This document shows positions 19,572-29,145 of a DNA stretch of 64,000 bases, piece by piece. Within the stretch, counting starts at the first letter, position 1. Each line of letters begins with the position of its first letter. The notes beneath the pieces are model-generated. The model did not search any database. It was not told the origin of the DNA and was given only the letters and a program-made list of their open reading frames with translations. Source of the DNA: Thermoplasmatota archaeon (GTDB lineage Archaea; Thermoplasmatota; Poseidoniia; Poseidoniales; Thalassarchaeaceae); the NCBI GenBank assembly GCA_030828405.1, contig JAURCP010000004.1, positions 1 through 64,000 on the forward strand, read 5' to 3'. The translations under genes were made by a program, and so were the position numbers.

Positions 19572-20303
19572 TCATTTAGCCAGTTCTTGCAAAACTTTTT
19601 CCAAACTAGGAAGGTCATTTTTTCTATTGGGTAGGTAGAAATTTCTCCATGCTTCTAAATGCTGCGCTGCAAGCATTATTATAGCAAAGTCATCAACTTC
19701 ATATTCTTCATTATACGAAATATGAACTTTATTTTTTGATTCCATATCAATTGAAAAATCTCTATCTTTTTCATAATCTAAATCGACAGAAATTATAGCT
19801 TCTCCTGAGTCAACAATTGCATTTTCCCATGGTCCTTTGGTAAGTTTTCTTTTACCTGAAACTGGAATTATCTTACCTCCTTCTGCAGCCCAAGAAGCTG
19901 CAATTGCCCTTGCAGCCGAACCTCCTCCACGTAATTTTAATATTGATTTATTAGGTGAAATTCCAACACTCTCACAAGCCGAAATAAATCCAATACCATC
20001 TGTATTTGCAGTATTCCATTCCCCATTTAAACGTGTTAATTGATTTACAGAACCAACTTCATTTTCGTTATCTAGAGTGAAATTATTGTGTATTGAATGT
20101 TTCAAAGGGGTTGTACAACTTAACCATATATCTCCCTCAATTTGTTCTATTTTTGTTGTGAACTCTTCTATGTTTTCAGCTTCTATGAAAACGCTAGTTA
20201 CATCTGTAATTCCTAAATATCTACCCACGATTTCAAATAGCCTTGGAGTTAATGAATGGGTAATGGGAAATCCAGCAATCCCCCAATAGTCGGGTGTCTT
20301 CAC
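19572..20303 (-). CDS. aroE: Shikimate dehydrogenase-like
   Basis: YWGIAGFPITHSLTPRLFE...; GIGFISACESVGI...; RGGGSAARAIAAS. Confidence 0.75.
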   Translation of the reverse strand: MKTPDYWGIAGFPITHSLTPRLFEIVGRYLGITDVTSVFIEAENIEEFTTKIEQIEGDIWLSCTTPLKHSIHNNFTLDNENEVGSVNQLTRLNGEWNTANTDGIGFISACESVGISPNKSILKLRGGGSAARAIAASWAAEGGKIIPVSGKRKLTKGPWENAIVDSGEAIISVDLDYEKDRDFSIDMESKNKVHISYNEEYEVDDFAIIMLAAQHLEAWRNFYLPNRKNDLPSLEKVLQELAK

Positions 20304-20362
20304 ATGGCCTCCTACGAATTGTTAGCAATGAAGGTTTCAAGTGAGTAGTTCGCTCGGAAAGG

Positions 20363-22081
20363 TTGATGGACAGTGATTTGGATATCGCCCGTAGGGCAGA
20401 ACCTAGACCTATTGAAGAGATTGCTTCGAAGCTTGGGCTTTCTACTAGTGACTTGATTATGCAGGGGCCAACAGTGGCAAAAATCCAGTGGAATACGATG
20501 AAATCAAAGTCTTCTAGTAAGCAAGGTTTCTTGATTCTTGTTACTTCGGTAAATCCTACTCCTTTTGGAGAAGGTAAGACAGTTACAACAATTGGTCTTA
20601 ATCAGGGGCTTAATCGAAAGGGGCATAACGCATGTTGTGTAATTAGGGAACCATCCATGGGTCCTGTTTTTGGAATAAAAGGAGGGGCTGCAGGAGGTGG
20701 TTTCTCTCAGGTTATTCCTATGGAGCAAATAAATTTACATTTCACAGGAGATTTACATGCAGTGACATCTGCTCATAATTTATGTTCTGCTATACTTGAT
20801 AATCATCTACATAGAGATAATGAATTAGATATTGATACAAATCGTATATTCTGGCCTCGAGTAATTGACATGAATGACCGTTCTTTGAGAGAAGTTACTA
20901 TCGGTCTTGGCGGTAAATCTAATGGTTTAGTTAGAAGTGATAGATTTGATATTACTGCCGCTAGTGAAGTTATGGCCATTTTATCACTTTCTAGAGACTA
21001 CAAAGATTTGCGTGCTAGATTAGGTAGGATAATTATTGCAGAATCTAACAGTGGAAAACCAGTAACTGCTGAAGATATAGGTGCTGCAGGTTCTATGGCT
21101 CTACTTCTAAGAGATGCATTACTTCCAAATCTCGTTCAAACACTGGAAGGAGATCCGGCATTTGTTCATTGTGGACCTTTTGCAAATATTGCACACGGTA
21201 ATTCTTCAATAATCGCTGATTCTCTTGCACTTTCATGTACTGATTATGTGGTGACTGAAGCAGGTTTTGGAGCAGATATGGGTGCTGAAAAAGCCCTACA
21301 TATCAAGTCTTTAGCCTCGGGTAAAACTCCTGATTGTGTTGTGATAAATGTTACAGTTAGAAGTATGAAATTACATGGTGGAGGTTTTTCAACTGGTGGA
21401 GGTAAAAGACCTCCAAAAGAAGAATTAGAGTCTGAAAATGTTGATGCAACAAGAAAAGGAGCAGCTAGTAACTTAAGGAGACATGTCAGAAACATCTCAA
21501 TGACCGGATTACCAGTAATTGTTTCAATAAATAAATTTTCTACAGACACAGATGCTGAGATACAAGCAATTAGTGATGAGGCTAAATTAGCTGGTGCGAA
21601 AGATGTTGTAATTTTTAGAGGACACGCAGAAGGAGGTTTAGGTGCGGGTGAATTAGCAGATGCAGTAGTTGACGCCTGTAAAAAACATGATGAATCAGGA
21701 AGACAATATTCTCCAATTGTTGAATCAGGAATGTCTGCTAAAGAAACTATTTTGAAAATTGCAACAAATGTATATGGGGCTCATAATGTTGATTTTAGTC
21801 CCGAGGCGCTACGCTCTTTTGAAACATTAAAGAAATGGGACTTAGAAAAACTCCCTGTTTGTATGGCAAAAACTCAGTATTCATTCAGTCATGAAGCATC
21901 TGAACTAGGTGCTCCAACCGGATTCACTTTACCTATCAGGGAGATAAGAATTAATGCTGGTGCAGGATTTTTGGTTGCAATATGTGGTTCCATGATGACT
22001 ATGCCTGGATTGCCGAAAAGACCAGCAGCAATGGATATGGACATGGATGAAGATGGTAACCTAATAGGAGTATTTGGTTGA
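20363..22081 (+). CDS. fhs: Formate-tetrahydrofolate ligase
   Basis: TSVNPTPFGEGKTVTTIGLNQGLN, EPSMGPVFGIKGGAAGGGFSQVIPMEQINLHFTGD. Confidence 0.95.
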   Translation: MMDSDLDIARRAEPRPIEEIASKLGLSTSDLIMQGPTVAKIQWNTMKSKSSSKQGFLILVTSVNPTPFGEGKTVTTIGLNQGLNRKGHNACCVIREPSMGPVFGIKGGAAGGGFSQVIPMEQINLHFTGDLHAVTSAHNLCSAILDNHLHRDNELDIDTNRIFWPRVIDMNDRSLREVTIGLGGKSNGLVRSDRFDITAASEVMAILSLSRDYKDLRARLGRIIIAESNSGKPVTAEDIGAAGSMALLLRDALLPNLVQTLEGDPAFVHCGPFANIAHGNSSIIADSLALSCTDYVVTEAGFGADMGAEKALHIKSLASGKTPDCVVINVTVRSMKLHGGGFSTGGGKRPPKEELESENVDATRKGAASNLRRHVRNISMTGLPVIVSINKFSTDTDAEIQAISDEAKLAGAKDVVIFRGHAEGGLGAGELADAVVDACKKHDESGRQYSPIVESGMSAKETILKIATNVYGAHNVDFSPEALRSFETLKKWDLEKLPVCMAKTQYSFSHEASELGAPTGFTLPIREIRINAGAGFLVAICGSMMTMPGLPKRPAAMDMDMDEDGNLIGVFG

Positions 22082-23150
22082 GGTTGAGGTTGTGCGACAG
22101 ATTAAGAAACTCGACGAAGGATTCCGTTTAAGGATTGAATCTGAAGATGATCTTTGGGCGCTATCTCAACTATGTAGGCCTGATTCGATTCTTGGGATGT
22201 TATCTCATAGAAGGGATTCTAGTACGGGTACCCAGGAAGACGGAAGAGCGAAGAGTGCTGAAAGGAAACCTATGTGGATAGTTTTGGATGTAGAAAAAAC
22301 AGAGTTCCAATCATTCACTGACAATCTCAGAGCGCATGGAATAATTAGGGATGCCAATTTTGACATAGGGAGTCATCATACTCACATTATTTCTCCTGGT
22401 GATGAAGTCGAATTGGAATTCCCAGGAGGTTTTGTCAAATCAGACTTATCTTTGCTTAAAGAAACCATTTCATCAGGTAAAAAGGCGAAATCAGCACTTA
22501 TTGTGGTAGAGAATGATGAAGTGATATTGTTTGAAGTAACCTCTCATGGTATTAGAGACTTATCACAATTTACCATGCGTGGTGGCGGTAAAAGAATAAA
22601 TGATTCATCAGGAGTAAGGAGAGCTTTTTTCGAAAGAGTAGCAAAAGAAACAATTTTGGTATTTTCCGATGAAATGCCTATGGTAATTTGTGGGCCTGGT
22701 CTAGCGAGAGAGCAATTTGAATCAATGCTTAGACTAAATGGTTCGAAGAATCAGATACTAAATGCTGCCACTTCTATAGGTGGTAGGTCTGCTGCTAATG
22801 AGGTACTAGCTGATGGTTTAGCAGATGCAGTACTGGGTGAACATGCTCTAGTATCTCAAATTAAAGCAATTGAAGAGGGATTGAAAAGAATCTCCACTAA
22901 CGGAGCGGTCGCTTATGGGATTAAATTTATTTCTGAGGCAGCAGAATCTGGCGCCATCGATGTGTTAGCCATCGATGCAAATCTGATACGAAGTTCGGAT
23001 TCTGAGATTAGAAATAATTGGGAGACGATCTTACATACTACAGAATTATCTAAAGGAAGAATTATTCAAGTTTCTGAAGAACATGATTCTGCTCAGCAAT
23101 TGTTGGGTCTCGGGGGCGCAATAGCTTTGTTAAGATGGAAAATGGATTGA
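22074..23150 (+). CDS. pelA: Pelota homolog (mRNA surveillance / ribosome rescue)
   Basis: DEGFRLRIESEDDLWALSQLCRPDS...; central/C-terminal eRF1-like domains. Confidence 0.85.
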   Translation: MVEVEVVRQIKKLDEGFRLRIESEDDLWALSQLCRPDSILGMLSHRRDSSTGTQEDGRAKSAERKPMWIVLDVEKTEFQSFTDNLRAHGIIRDANFDIGSHHTHIISPGDEVELEFPGGFVKSDLSLLKETISSGKKAKSALIVVENDEVILFEVTSHGIRDLSQFTMRGGGKRINDSSGVRRAFFERVAKETILVFSDEMPMVICGPGLAREQFESMLRLNGSKNQILNAATSIGGRSAANEVLADGLADAVLGEHALVSQIKAIEEGLKRISTNGAVAYGIKFISEAAESGAIDVLAIDANLIRSSDSEIRNNWETILHTTELSKGRIIQVSEEHDSAQQLLGLGGAIALLRWKMD

Positions 23151-23155
23151 ATAAT

Positions 23156-23806
23156 ATGTCTGTTTCAGAAATCAGGATGGTTGCTTTTGGTGACCCAAAA
23201 AGGAATGATAATGCTTTCACTATTTCTTCATATTCCAATTCTTATGGGGCACAAACAAGATTTATCACCTGTGGTGATAATGAATCATTTTCTAAATTCA
23301 ATCACGGAAAGATTGATTGGAGAGACTCAACAAATGGTATACATTGGTTAATAAATTCTGCCGAAACAATACTATCGGGAGAATCTCCAAAGTCAGCAGT
23401 TGGTGCTGGAATGACTTTTGGAGAACTAGAAGGTGCTAAGATGGTAATGATTGTCGATGTCCCTAAAAATTCAGAAGAAATTTCTAAATCGTGGGGGTTT
23501 GTGATAAGTAGAATTAGACAGATTCATGTATTATTTTTCACACCTAGAGCACTAGATGCAATATCTGAATTAGAACAAATTCCGGTTGAAAATCTTCTCA
23601 AAGAGATTCGTAATAGAGGTCTTGTTCCTCATGTATGTACTTATCTTAGCGATGAGAAGAAAGCGATTGTTGAGCACTCCATGGGTTCGGTTTCTGTGAT
23701 CACAAAAAATTCACTTCAACCTTTAGAATGGTTGGCTAGATATATTTGTAATCTTCCATTTTCAGGAACAGGTGATTTAGGAGTTGAAAATGCCTGTTTA
23801 GGTTAA
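23156..23806 (+). CDS. Conserved-looking protein of unknown function downstream of pelota
   Basis: ~216 aa ORF, plausible ATG at 23156 just after the pelA stop; no recognised motif. Confidence 0.5.
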   Translation: MSVSEIRMVAFGDPKRNDNAFTISSYSNSYGAQTRFITCGDNESFSKFNHGKIDWRDSTNGIHWLINSAETILSGESPKSAVGAGMTFGELEGAKMVMIVDVPKNSEEISKSWGFVISRIRQIHVLFFTPRALDAISELEQIPVENLLKEIRNRGLVPHVCTYLSDEKKAIVEHSMGSVSVITKNSLQPLEWLARYICNLPFSGTGDLGVENACLG

Positions 23807-23920
23807 TTTTTATTATATTTCATTAACAAACTTTTCTTAAATTGTAATTTGAACTGGGACTTATAGCAACAATGCCTTTTGAAGGGTCACCCGTTCGGCC
23901 AACCCTCGGGGGATACAAAT

Positions 23921-25048
23921 ATGCCACTAAGATTAGGTCCAGCAGGTGTCCCTTTGTCATGCAAAGGCCGCACTATAGTGGAAGGTATGGATGATATTAC
24001 TGTACTTGGTTTAGATGCTATGGAGATACAAACTGTCCGCACAGTTCAGCCAAAACATTTCGATCAATATTGGCAAGCAGGAATACTCTCTTGGGATTCT
24101 GATATTGAAATGAATATGCATGGCCCTTATTATGCAGAATTATTAGGGAATCGTAGAGAGCGTAATCGTAGTTTGCTGAAAATGGAGTCTAGCATGCAAG
24201 CCGGAAAAATTCTCAATGCGCGCCATTTGACATATCATGTTGGCCCTTATGGAGAATATGAGCCCGGAAGTGCTGCTAATGAACAAGTGGCAAATGTATT
24301 TTCGGGCGTTGTTGATAGGGTTCGTTCAATTTGGGGAGATGCTCAAGAAGAACTAGATTACGCTGCTTTCCCTTGGATTCACGAATCTGAACCTTCATTA
24401 GTAGGAATTGAAACCTCAGGACGTCAAGAATTATGGGGTACAATTGAGGAAGTACTAGAAGTTTGTAACCATGTTGAAGGAACTGTTCCCGTGATTAATA
24501 TGGCTCATATTCATGCTAGAGGTCATGGTAAGATGAAAACTAGTGAGGACTATGCAGAATTATTTGATCTTGTTAGGGAAAGTTATGGTGGGAAGAAGTT
24601 TTACTGTCATTTTGCAGGTGTTGAACATAGGATGGGTAATGCTTTACATTATACTCAGATTAAGAAATCCGATTTGAAATTTGAGCCATTCGCAGAATAC
24701 TTAGCAGAAGAGGGAGATTGGTTAGATATTACAATTATTTCTGATTCACCATTATTGGAACACGATGCAATGTATATGCTACAGCATTATGATAAAGCTC
24801 GACAAAGATTATTGGAGATCCGTGCTCGTGACGAACGTCGTTTGAAATTAGCTAGAGAACAAGGAATGTCATCTGATGAAATTGCCGAACTAGAGAGGCA
24901 AGCGGCAGAGGCTAGAGAAAAATTAGAGTCCGAAAAATCAGAAGAACTAGAAAAACCTACTAACAAAAAGGCCGCACCTAAGAAAAAAACTGATTCCAGT
25001 ACAATGATGTCATTTGAAGACAGCGATGACGATGATGATTTGTTCTAA
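23921..25048 (+). CDS. Endonuclease IV (AP endonuclease 2)-like TIM-barrel with acidic C-terminal tail
   Basis: MPLRLGPAGVPLSCKGRTIVEGM...EMNMHGPYYAELLG...HVGPYGE...GIETSGR...VINMAHIHARG. Confidence 0.75.
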   Translation: MPLRLGPAGVPLSCKGRTIVEGMDDITVLGLDAMEIQTVRTVQPKHFDQYWQAGILSWDSDIEMNMHGPYYAELLGNRRERNRSLLKMESSMQAGKILNARHLTYHVGPYGEYEPGSAANEQVANVFSGVVDRVRSIWGDAQEELDYAAFPWIHESEPSLVGIETSGRQELWGTIEEVLEVCNHVEGTVPVINMAHIHARGHGKMKTSEDYAELFDLVRESYGGKKFYCHFAGVEHRMGNALHYTQIKKSDLKFEPFAEYLAEEGDWLDITIISDSPLLEHDAMYMLQHYDKARQRLLEIRARDERRLKLAREQGMSSDEIAELERQAAEAREKLESEKSEELEKPTNKKAAPKKKTDSSTMMSFEDSDDDDDLF

Positions 25049-25049
25049 A

Positions 25050-25616
25050 TCACTCAATATGACTTCTAACTAGTACTGATGCCGGCATTTTGGGTGGATC
25101 ACTAAATCCAAAGTTTGCTTTCGGTGAAAATTTACTGTAGGGCCCTAAGTTTTTGCCAGCAATTTCCGCTTTAGCATTTTTCAATCTAGAAATTTTATCA
25201 ACTACATACCATTCTTTTCTATCATTTTTTGTTTTACCATGGGTTTTAGTTCTAAATATTAGCCATCCAAAAAAATACTCAACTGTCGCTACAAACCAAA
25301 GAGGCCTTCTTTTAACTAAGAATGATATCTCTTTCCCCCAATTGAATTGGCAATTGATGTCTTTAGTAATGAAGGAAACTTCTTTTGATTCTCTATTAAT
25401 TTTTATTTCTTCAATTCTTACTTCATCAAAGTCATATAGAGAATAAATATAATCTCCAATTTCACTATTTGGTGCAATAAGAATTTTTGTACCATCAGGT
25501 TTTGCCCACATAATATCTGCAAAACTTCCAAATGGAGATTTTTCCCACATTCCAATAACTATTCTATCTCCTGAATCAAAACCACATGAAGTAATGCGCC
25601 CTTCAAAAATATCCAT
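25050..25616 (-). CDS. Hypothetical protein
   Basis: 188 aa ORF filling the gap between convergent neighbours; no family recognised. Confidence 0.45.
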   Translation of the reverse strand: MDIFEGRITSCGFDSGDRIVIGMWEKSPFGSFADIMWAKPDGTKILIAPNSEIGDYIYSLYDFDEVRIEEIKINRESKEVSFITKDINCQFNWGKEISFLVKRRPLWFVATVEYFFGWLIFRTKTHGKTKNDRKEWYVVDKISRLKNAKAEIAGKNLGPYSKFSPKANFGFSDPPKMPASVLVRSHIE

Positions 25617-25682
25617 GATGTTCGATTGAACAATAGTTAATGAATTACTGTATTCAAACTATACGTCATTTCAATTATTTGC

Positions 25683-25758
25683 TGGTGGGACTGGCCGGAC
25701 TTGAACCGGCGGCCTCCGCATCTTCAGTGCGGCGCTCTCCCAGCTGAGCTACAGTCCC
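25683..25758 (-). tRNA. tRNA-Phe(GAA), CCA encoded, no intron
   Basis: Reverse complement GGGACTGTAGCTCAGCTGGGAGAGCGCCGCACTGAAGATGCGGAGGCCGCCGGTTCAAGTCCGGCCAGTCCCACCA. Confidence 0.95.
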
Positions 25759-25805
25759 ATTAGCATGCACGCCACTGCACTATCCTCTTCAATTGTTCTG
25801 AGAAC

Positions 25806-26666
25806 TCAATTAGCATCTGATAGTACTTTGACTTGCATTTCATGTAGTAATGAATTACCTTTTTCAGCCATGTCTAGCAATGAATTAAGTTGCTCTCTAC
25901 TGTATGTTGATTCTTCCCCAGTCCCTTGTACTTCTACAAATTCTCCATTACTTGTCATTACTACGTTCATATCAACATCAGCATTACTGTCCAAGATATA
26001 ATCCAAGTCTAAGTAAATATCTTCGCCAATTAGTCCAACACTTACAGCGGCAACATCATTCATAATTACATTATTTTCATGATTGCTTTTTTCTTCTTCA
26101 GACAAATTTGGTTTTTCCCATCCGTTCTTCAAATCTTCTCTACTAGGTCTTAACCCAATTGGCAGACATTCGCCTTCATTTATCAATCTACGAACAGCTA
26201 ATCTCAGGGCAATACAGGCTGCAGTAATTGAAGCACATCTGGTGCCCCCATCTGCATTTAGTACATCGCAATCAACAGTTAGAGCAATAGGGCCTAATTG
26301 CTCTAGATTAATAGCTCCTCTCAAAGAACGTGCAACTAATCTTTCAATTTCTTGTGTTCTTCCTTTAGCTCCATTTCTTTCTCTTCTAAAACGGCTATCT
26401 GTAGAACCTGGCAAAAGTGAGTATTCAGCATGGACCCACCCTCTTTGTGAATCTCTAGGGAACCATCTAGGTAATCCATCCGCTTTAGTGACACAAGCTA
26501 GAATTACAGTTTCTCCTTGGCGATATAATACAGATGCCAAAGCATTAGGGGTGAAGTCTAAAGTGACTTCAATTTCTCTCAATTTATCTTTATCTCTAAT
26601 GATTTCAATGTCGCCACTCTTCATCTTACTCATGGGTGCCGGGCTGAACACCCTTTGATGAATCAT
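25806..26666 (-). CDS. rph: RNase PH (bacterial-type) / RNase PH-family exoribonuclease
   Basis: YRQGETVILACVT...GWVHAEYSLLPGSTDSR...GRTQEIERLVARSLRGAINL...LTVDCDVLNADGGTRCASITAACIAL...VDMNVVMTSNGEFVEVQGTGEE. Confidence 0.85.
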   Translation of the reverse strand: MIHQRVFSPAPMSKMKSGDIEIIRDKDKLREIEVTLDFTPNALASVLYRQGETVILACVTKADGLPRWFPRDSQRGWVHAEYSLLPGSTDSRFRRERNGAKGRTQEIERLVARSLRGAINLEQLGPIALTVDCDVLNADGGTRCASITAACIALRLAVRRLINEGECLPIGLRPSREDLKNGWEKPNLSEEEKSNHENNVIMNDVAAVSVGLIGEDIYLDLDYILDSNADVDMNVVMTSNGEFVEVQGTGEESTYSREQLNSLLDMAEKGNSLLHEMQVKVLSDAN

Positions 26667-27214
26667 TCTCTTCGGGCATGGGCGGGTCTGAATGAATCTA
26701 CAACCTCTGAGTGAGTCGTTATGTAGGGTCCGCCAATCAGGTCTACGCAGTATGGTACTGCCGCAAACATTTCATCTAATATTTCCCTAATTGAACGTGG
26801 AGAACCTGGTAGATTTATGATTAGAGTCTTCCCTCTAATTCCTGCAGTTTGTCTAGAGAGAATTGCTGTAGGGACATACTTCAAAGATATTGAACGCATT
26901 TGTTCTCCGAATCCTGGTAATATTTTTTCACAAACAGATATGGTTGCTTCGGGAGTAACATCTCTAATTGCGGGACCAGTTCCTCCAGTTGTCAAAATAA
27001 CTGAGCAATTTTTTATTTCAACTAAATTGATTAAAGCTTCTTCTATAATTGATTCTTCATCAGAAACTAATTTCCTAACTACTTCCCATGGAGATGACAG
27101 CGTATTCTTTAGAAATTCTTCTATTGCAGGGCCGCTGAGGTCTTCATATTCGCCTGAACTTGCTCTATCTGATGCGGTTAAAATCCCAAATCGGCATAGT
27201 TCTCCGGTCCCCAT
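26663..27214 (-). CDS. MogA/MoaB-family molybdopterin adenylyltransferase
   Basis: GILTASDRASSGEYEDLSGPAI...VILTTGGTGPAIRDVTPEA...INLPGSPRS. Confidence 0.9.
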   Translation of the reverse strand: MGTGELCRFGILTASDRASSGEYEDLSGPAIEEFLKNTLSSPWEVVRKLVSDEESIIEEALINLVEIKNCSVILTTGGTGPAIRDVTPEATISVCEKILPGFGEQMRSISLKYVPTAILSRQTAGIRGKTLIINLPGSPRSIREILDEMFAAVPYCVDLIGGPYITTHSEVVDSFRPAHARRE

Positions 27215-27453
27215 TGTACTTCCATAAAGGGCATTTAATCAAAACGCCATCGGTGCGAATCTTTGACAAATCAATGAACATGTTCAAAGACCTCCCTGCT
27301 AGCAAAGCCTTCCCGGAGGTTTGCAAGTGTTGAGTCTACCCAAAAATACACGCCGATGCGTAACTTCTTTTTTCCATCAAGAATTTTCATTGATGGGTTT
27401 TGTATCGGTACTTAAAATAGTCTCACCACTTTAATCTTGAGTGAGGTAGTAAA

Positions 27454-29145
27454 ATGACTAATAAGGAAAGATATGCTGTACAGATAGCTTTAGTGAAAGA
27501 AGAATGTAAAGATGTAGATGAAGACGAAGTAGCTAAGGAATTTGAAAAATATGAAAATGATTTTCTAATTCCTCCTAATGATGCAGTAAGATCTGTAATA
27601 CTTAAGTTTCAGAAGGTCAGTGGTAAGGATATGGAATCTTTTCCCGGAACGGCCGCTCGAGTTGAAAAGAAAGTGGACAGATTCAAAGAGTTAGGTTCGG
27701 ATGATAAGAATGTTACATTAGAGGTCGCTGTAGTAACTTATGTTCCAAGGATACAGATGGTAAGGGGTGAAGAAAAGCAGATTGCATTTGGATGGATTGA
27801 AGACAATCCTTGGGAATCAACAGACAAAAGAGAAAGATGGGATTTCAAAGATTGGGGTGCACATTCGGAAAATCTAAGGCCAAATTCTATTGTTAGGCTC
27901 GAAGGTGTATCTGTAAACGAGTGGAATGAGAAACGTTCAATCAATATTAACAGAGGTAGTAGAGTAACAATACTTCGAGAGGGTGGTCCGGCAGTTCCAA
28001 CACTTAGTGATGAACCAATTTTAATAGAAAAAGCATCTGAGAATGAAGGTTATGTCAATTTACTAGTGAGAATAATTTCAATTAAGCCAGATGTCATTAC
28101 TAAAAGAGATGGTAGTGGAACAATAGATATCTTCCGAGGTACTTTGGCTGACTCTTCCGGAAAAATAAGTTTCTTATCCTGGGTTCCATTAGAACACGAA
28201 GTTGGAGATTTAGTAAAAATTGAGGGGGCAATGATAAGAAAATTTAGAGAAACTCCCGAAGTAAATGTGAATGATAGGACAAAAATCGAAAAGTTTCATG
28301 ATAGCAACTTTGCCAGTATTGAAGATTTATCTAAAGCAACAACTTCACAAATTTCTGATCTAAGAAATGGAATGAAAGATGTAATTGTAACGGTTCAAGT
28401 TGAATCTTGGCAATCCAGAACATTTACAAATTCTGATGGTGAAGAAAAGATAGTCAGAAGTGGGGATGTAATGGATCCTTCAGGCCGTTGTAGATTGACT
28501 GCTTGGTGTGAAATAGAACCTAAATCTGGCGATTTTCTACATCTAAATGGTGCCCGAGTTCAATTTTGGCAGGGTTCTCCCGATTTAGTAGTAGATAATT
28601 CTGAACAAATTCAGAATCTTTCTGAAGCGCCTTGGGATGCAATCAATCCTGAAAATCATTGGGTTCAAATTACTTTATCTGACTTAGTAAATGGTGGCTC
28701 TCGAAGAGGTATTAAAACAACTGGGACAATTGTTGCAGTAAAAAATGATTCAGGAATTATAGAAAGATGCCCTGAGTGTAAGAGGATTCTTAGAGATGGT
28801 TCTTGCCAAGATCATGGGCCACAACACGGTGTGGAAGATTTAAGATTGAAATTTGTAATCGATGATGGCATCAATAATGCTTCTCTTATCTTGGGTAAAA
28901 TACCGTCTGAGAAGTTTCTTAGTATGACGCAGGAAGAGATTAAAGAACAAATTTCTCAGAAAGGGAAGGAAGATTTTATCGCCCACATCAGAAATAAAAT
29001 ACTGGCGCGAAAAGTGGCTATAAACGGGCGCTCTTTAGTAGATAATCAGGGTGCTATGATTCTTGCAGAAAATATTGATTTAGATACATCTACAAATGAA
29101 GATGCAGCCAATTTAGTTATTGAGGAATGGGGGGTGCTGCTATGA
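27454..29145 (+). CDS. Replication protein A (multi-OB-fold ssDNA-binding protein with zinc finger)
   Basis: Repeated OB-fold patterns, zinc-finger-like CPECKRILRDGSCQDHG. Confidence 0.85.
   Translation: MTNKERYAVQIALVKEECKDVDEDEVAKEFEKYENDFLIPPNDAVRSVILKFQKVSGKDMESFPGTAARVEKKVDRFKELGSDDKNVTLEVAVVTYVPRIQMVRGEEKQIAFGWIEDNPWESTDKRERWDFKDWGAHSENLRPNSIVRLEGVSVNEWNEKRSININRGSRVTILREGGPAVPTLSDEPILIEKASENEGYVNLLVRIISIKPDVITKRDGSGTIDIFRGTLADSSGKISFLSWVPLEHEVGDLVKIEGAMIRKFRETPEVNVNDRTKIEKFHDSNFASIEDLSKATTSQISDLRNGMKDVIVTVQVESWQSRTFTNSDGEEKIVRSGDVMDPSGRCRLTAWCEIEPKSGDFLHLNGARVQFWQGSPDLVVDNSEQIQNLSEAPWDAINPENHWVQITLSDLVNGGSRRGIKTTGTIVAVKNDSGIIERCPECKRILRDGSCQDHGPQHGVEDLRLKFVIDDGINNASLILGKIPSEKFLSMTQEEIKEQISQKGKEDFIAHIRNKILARKVAINGRSLVDNQGAMILAENIDLDTSTNEDAANLVIEEWGVLL

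Noticed and set aside
21244-21549. 101-aa antisense ORF in fhs, and similar long antisense ORFs (26083-26658, 44740-45330)
   Set aside because: They mirror strongly supported coding sequence on the opposite strand and show no recognisable domains; they look like compositional shadows.
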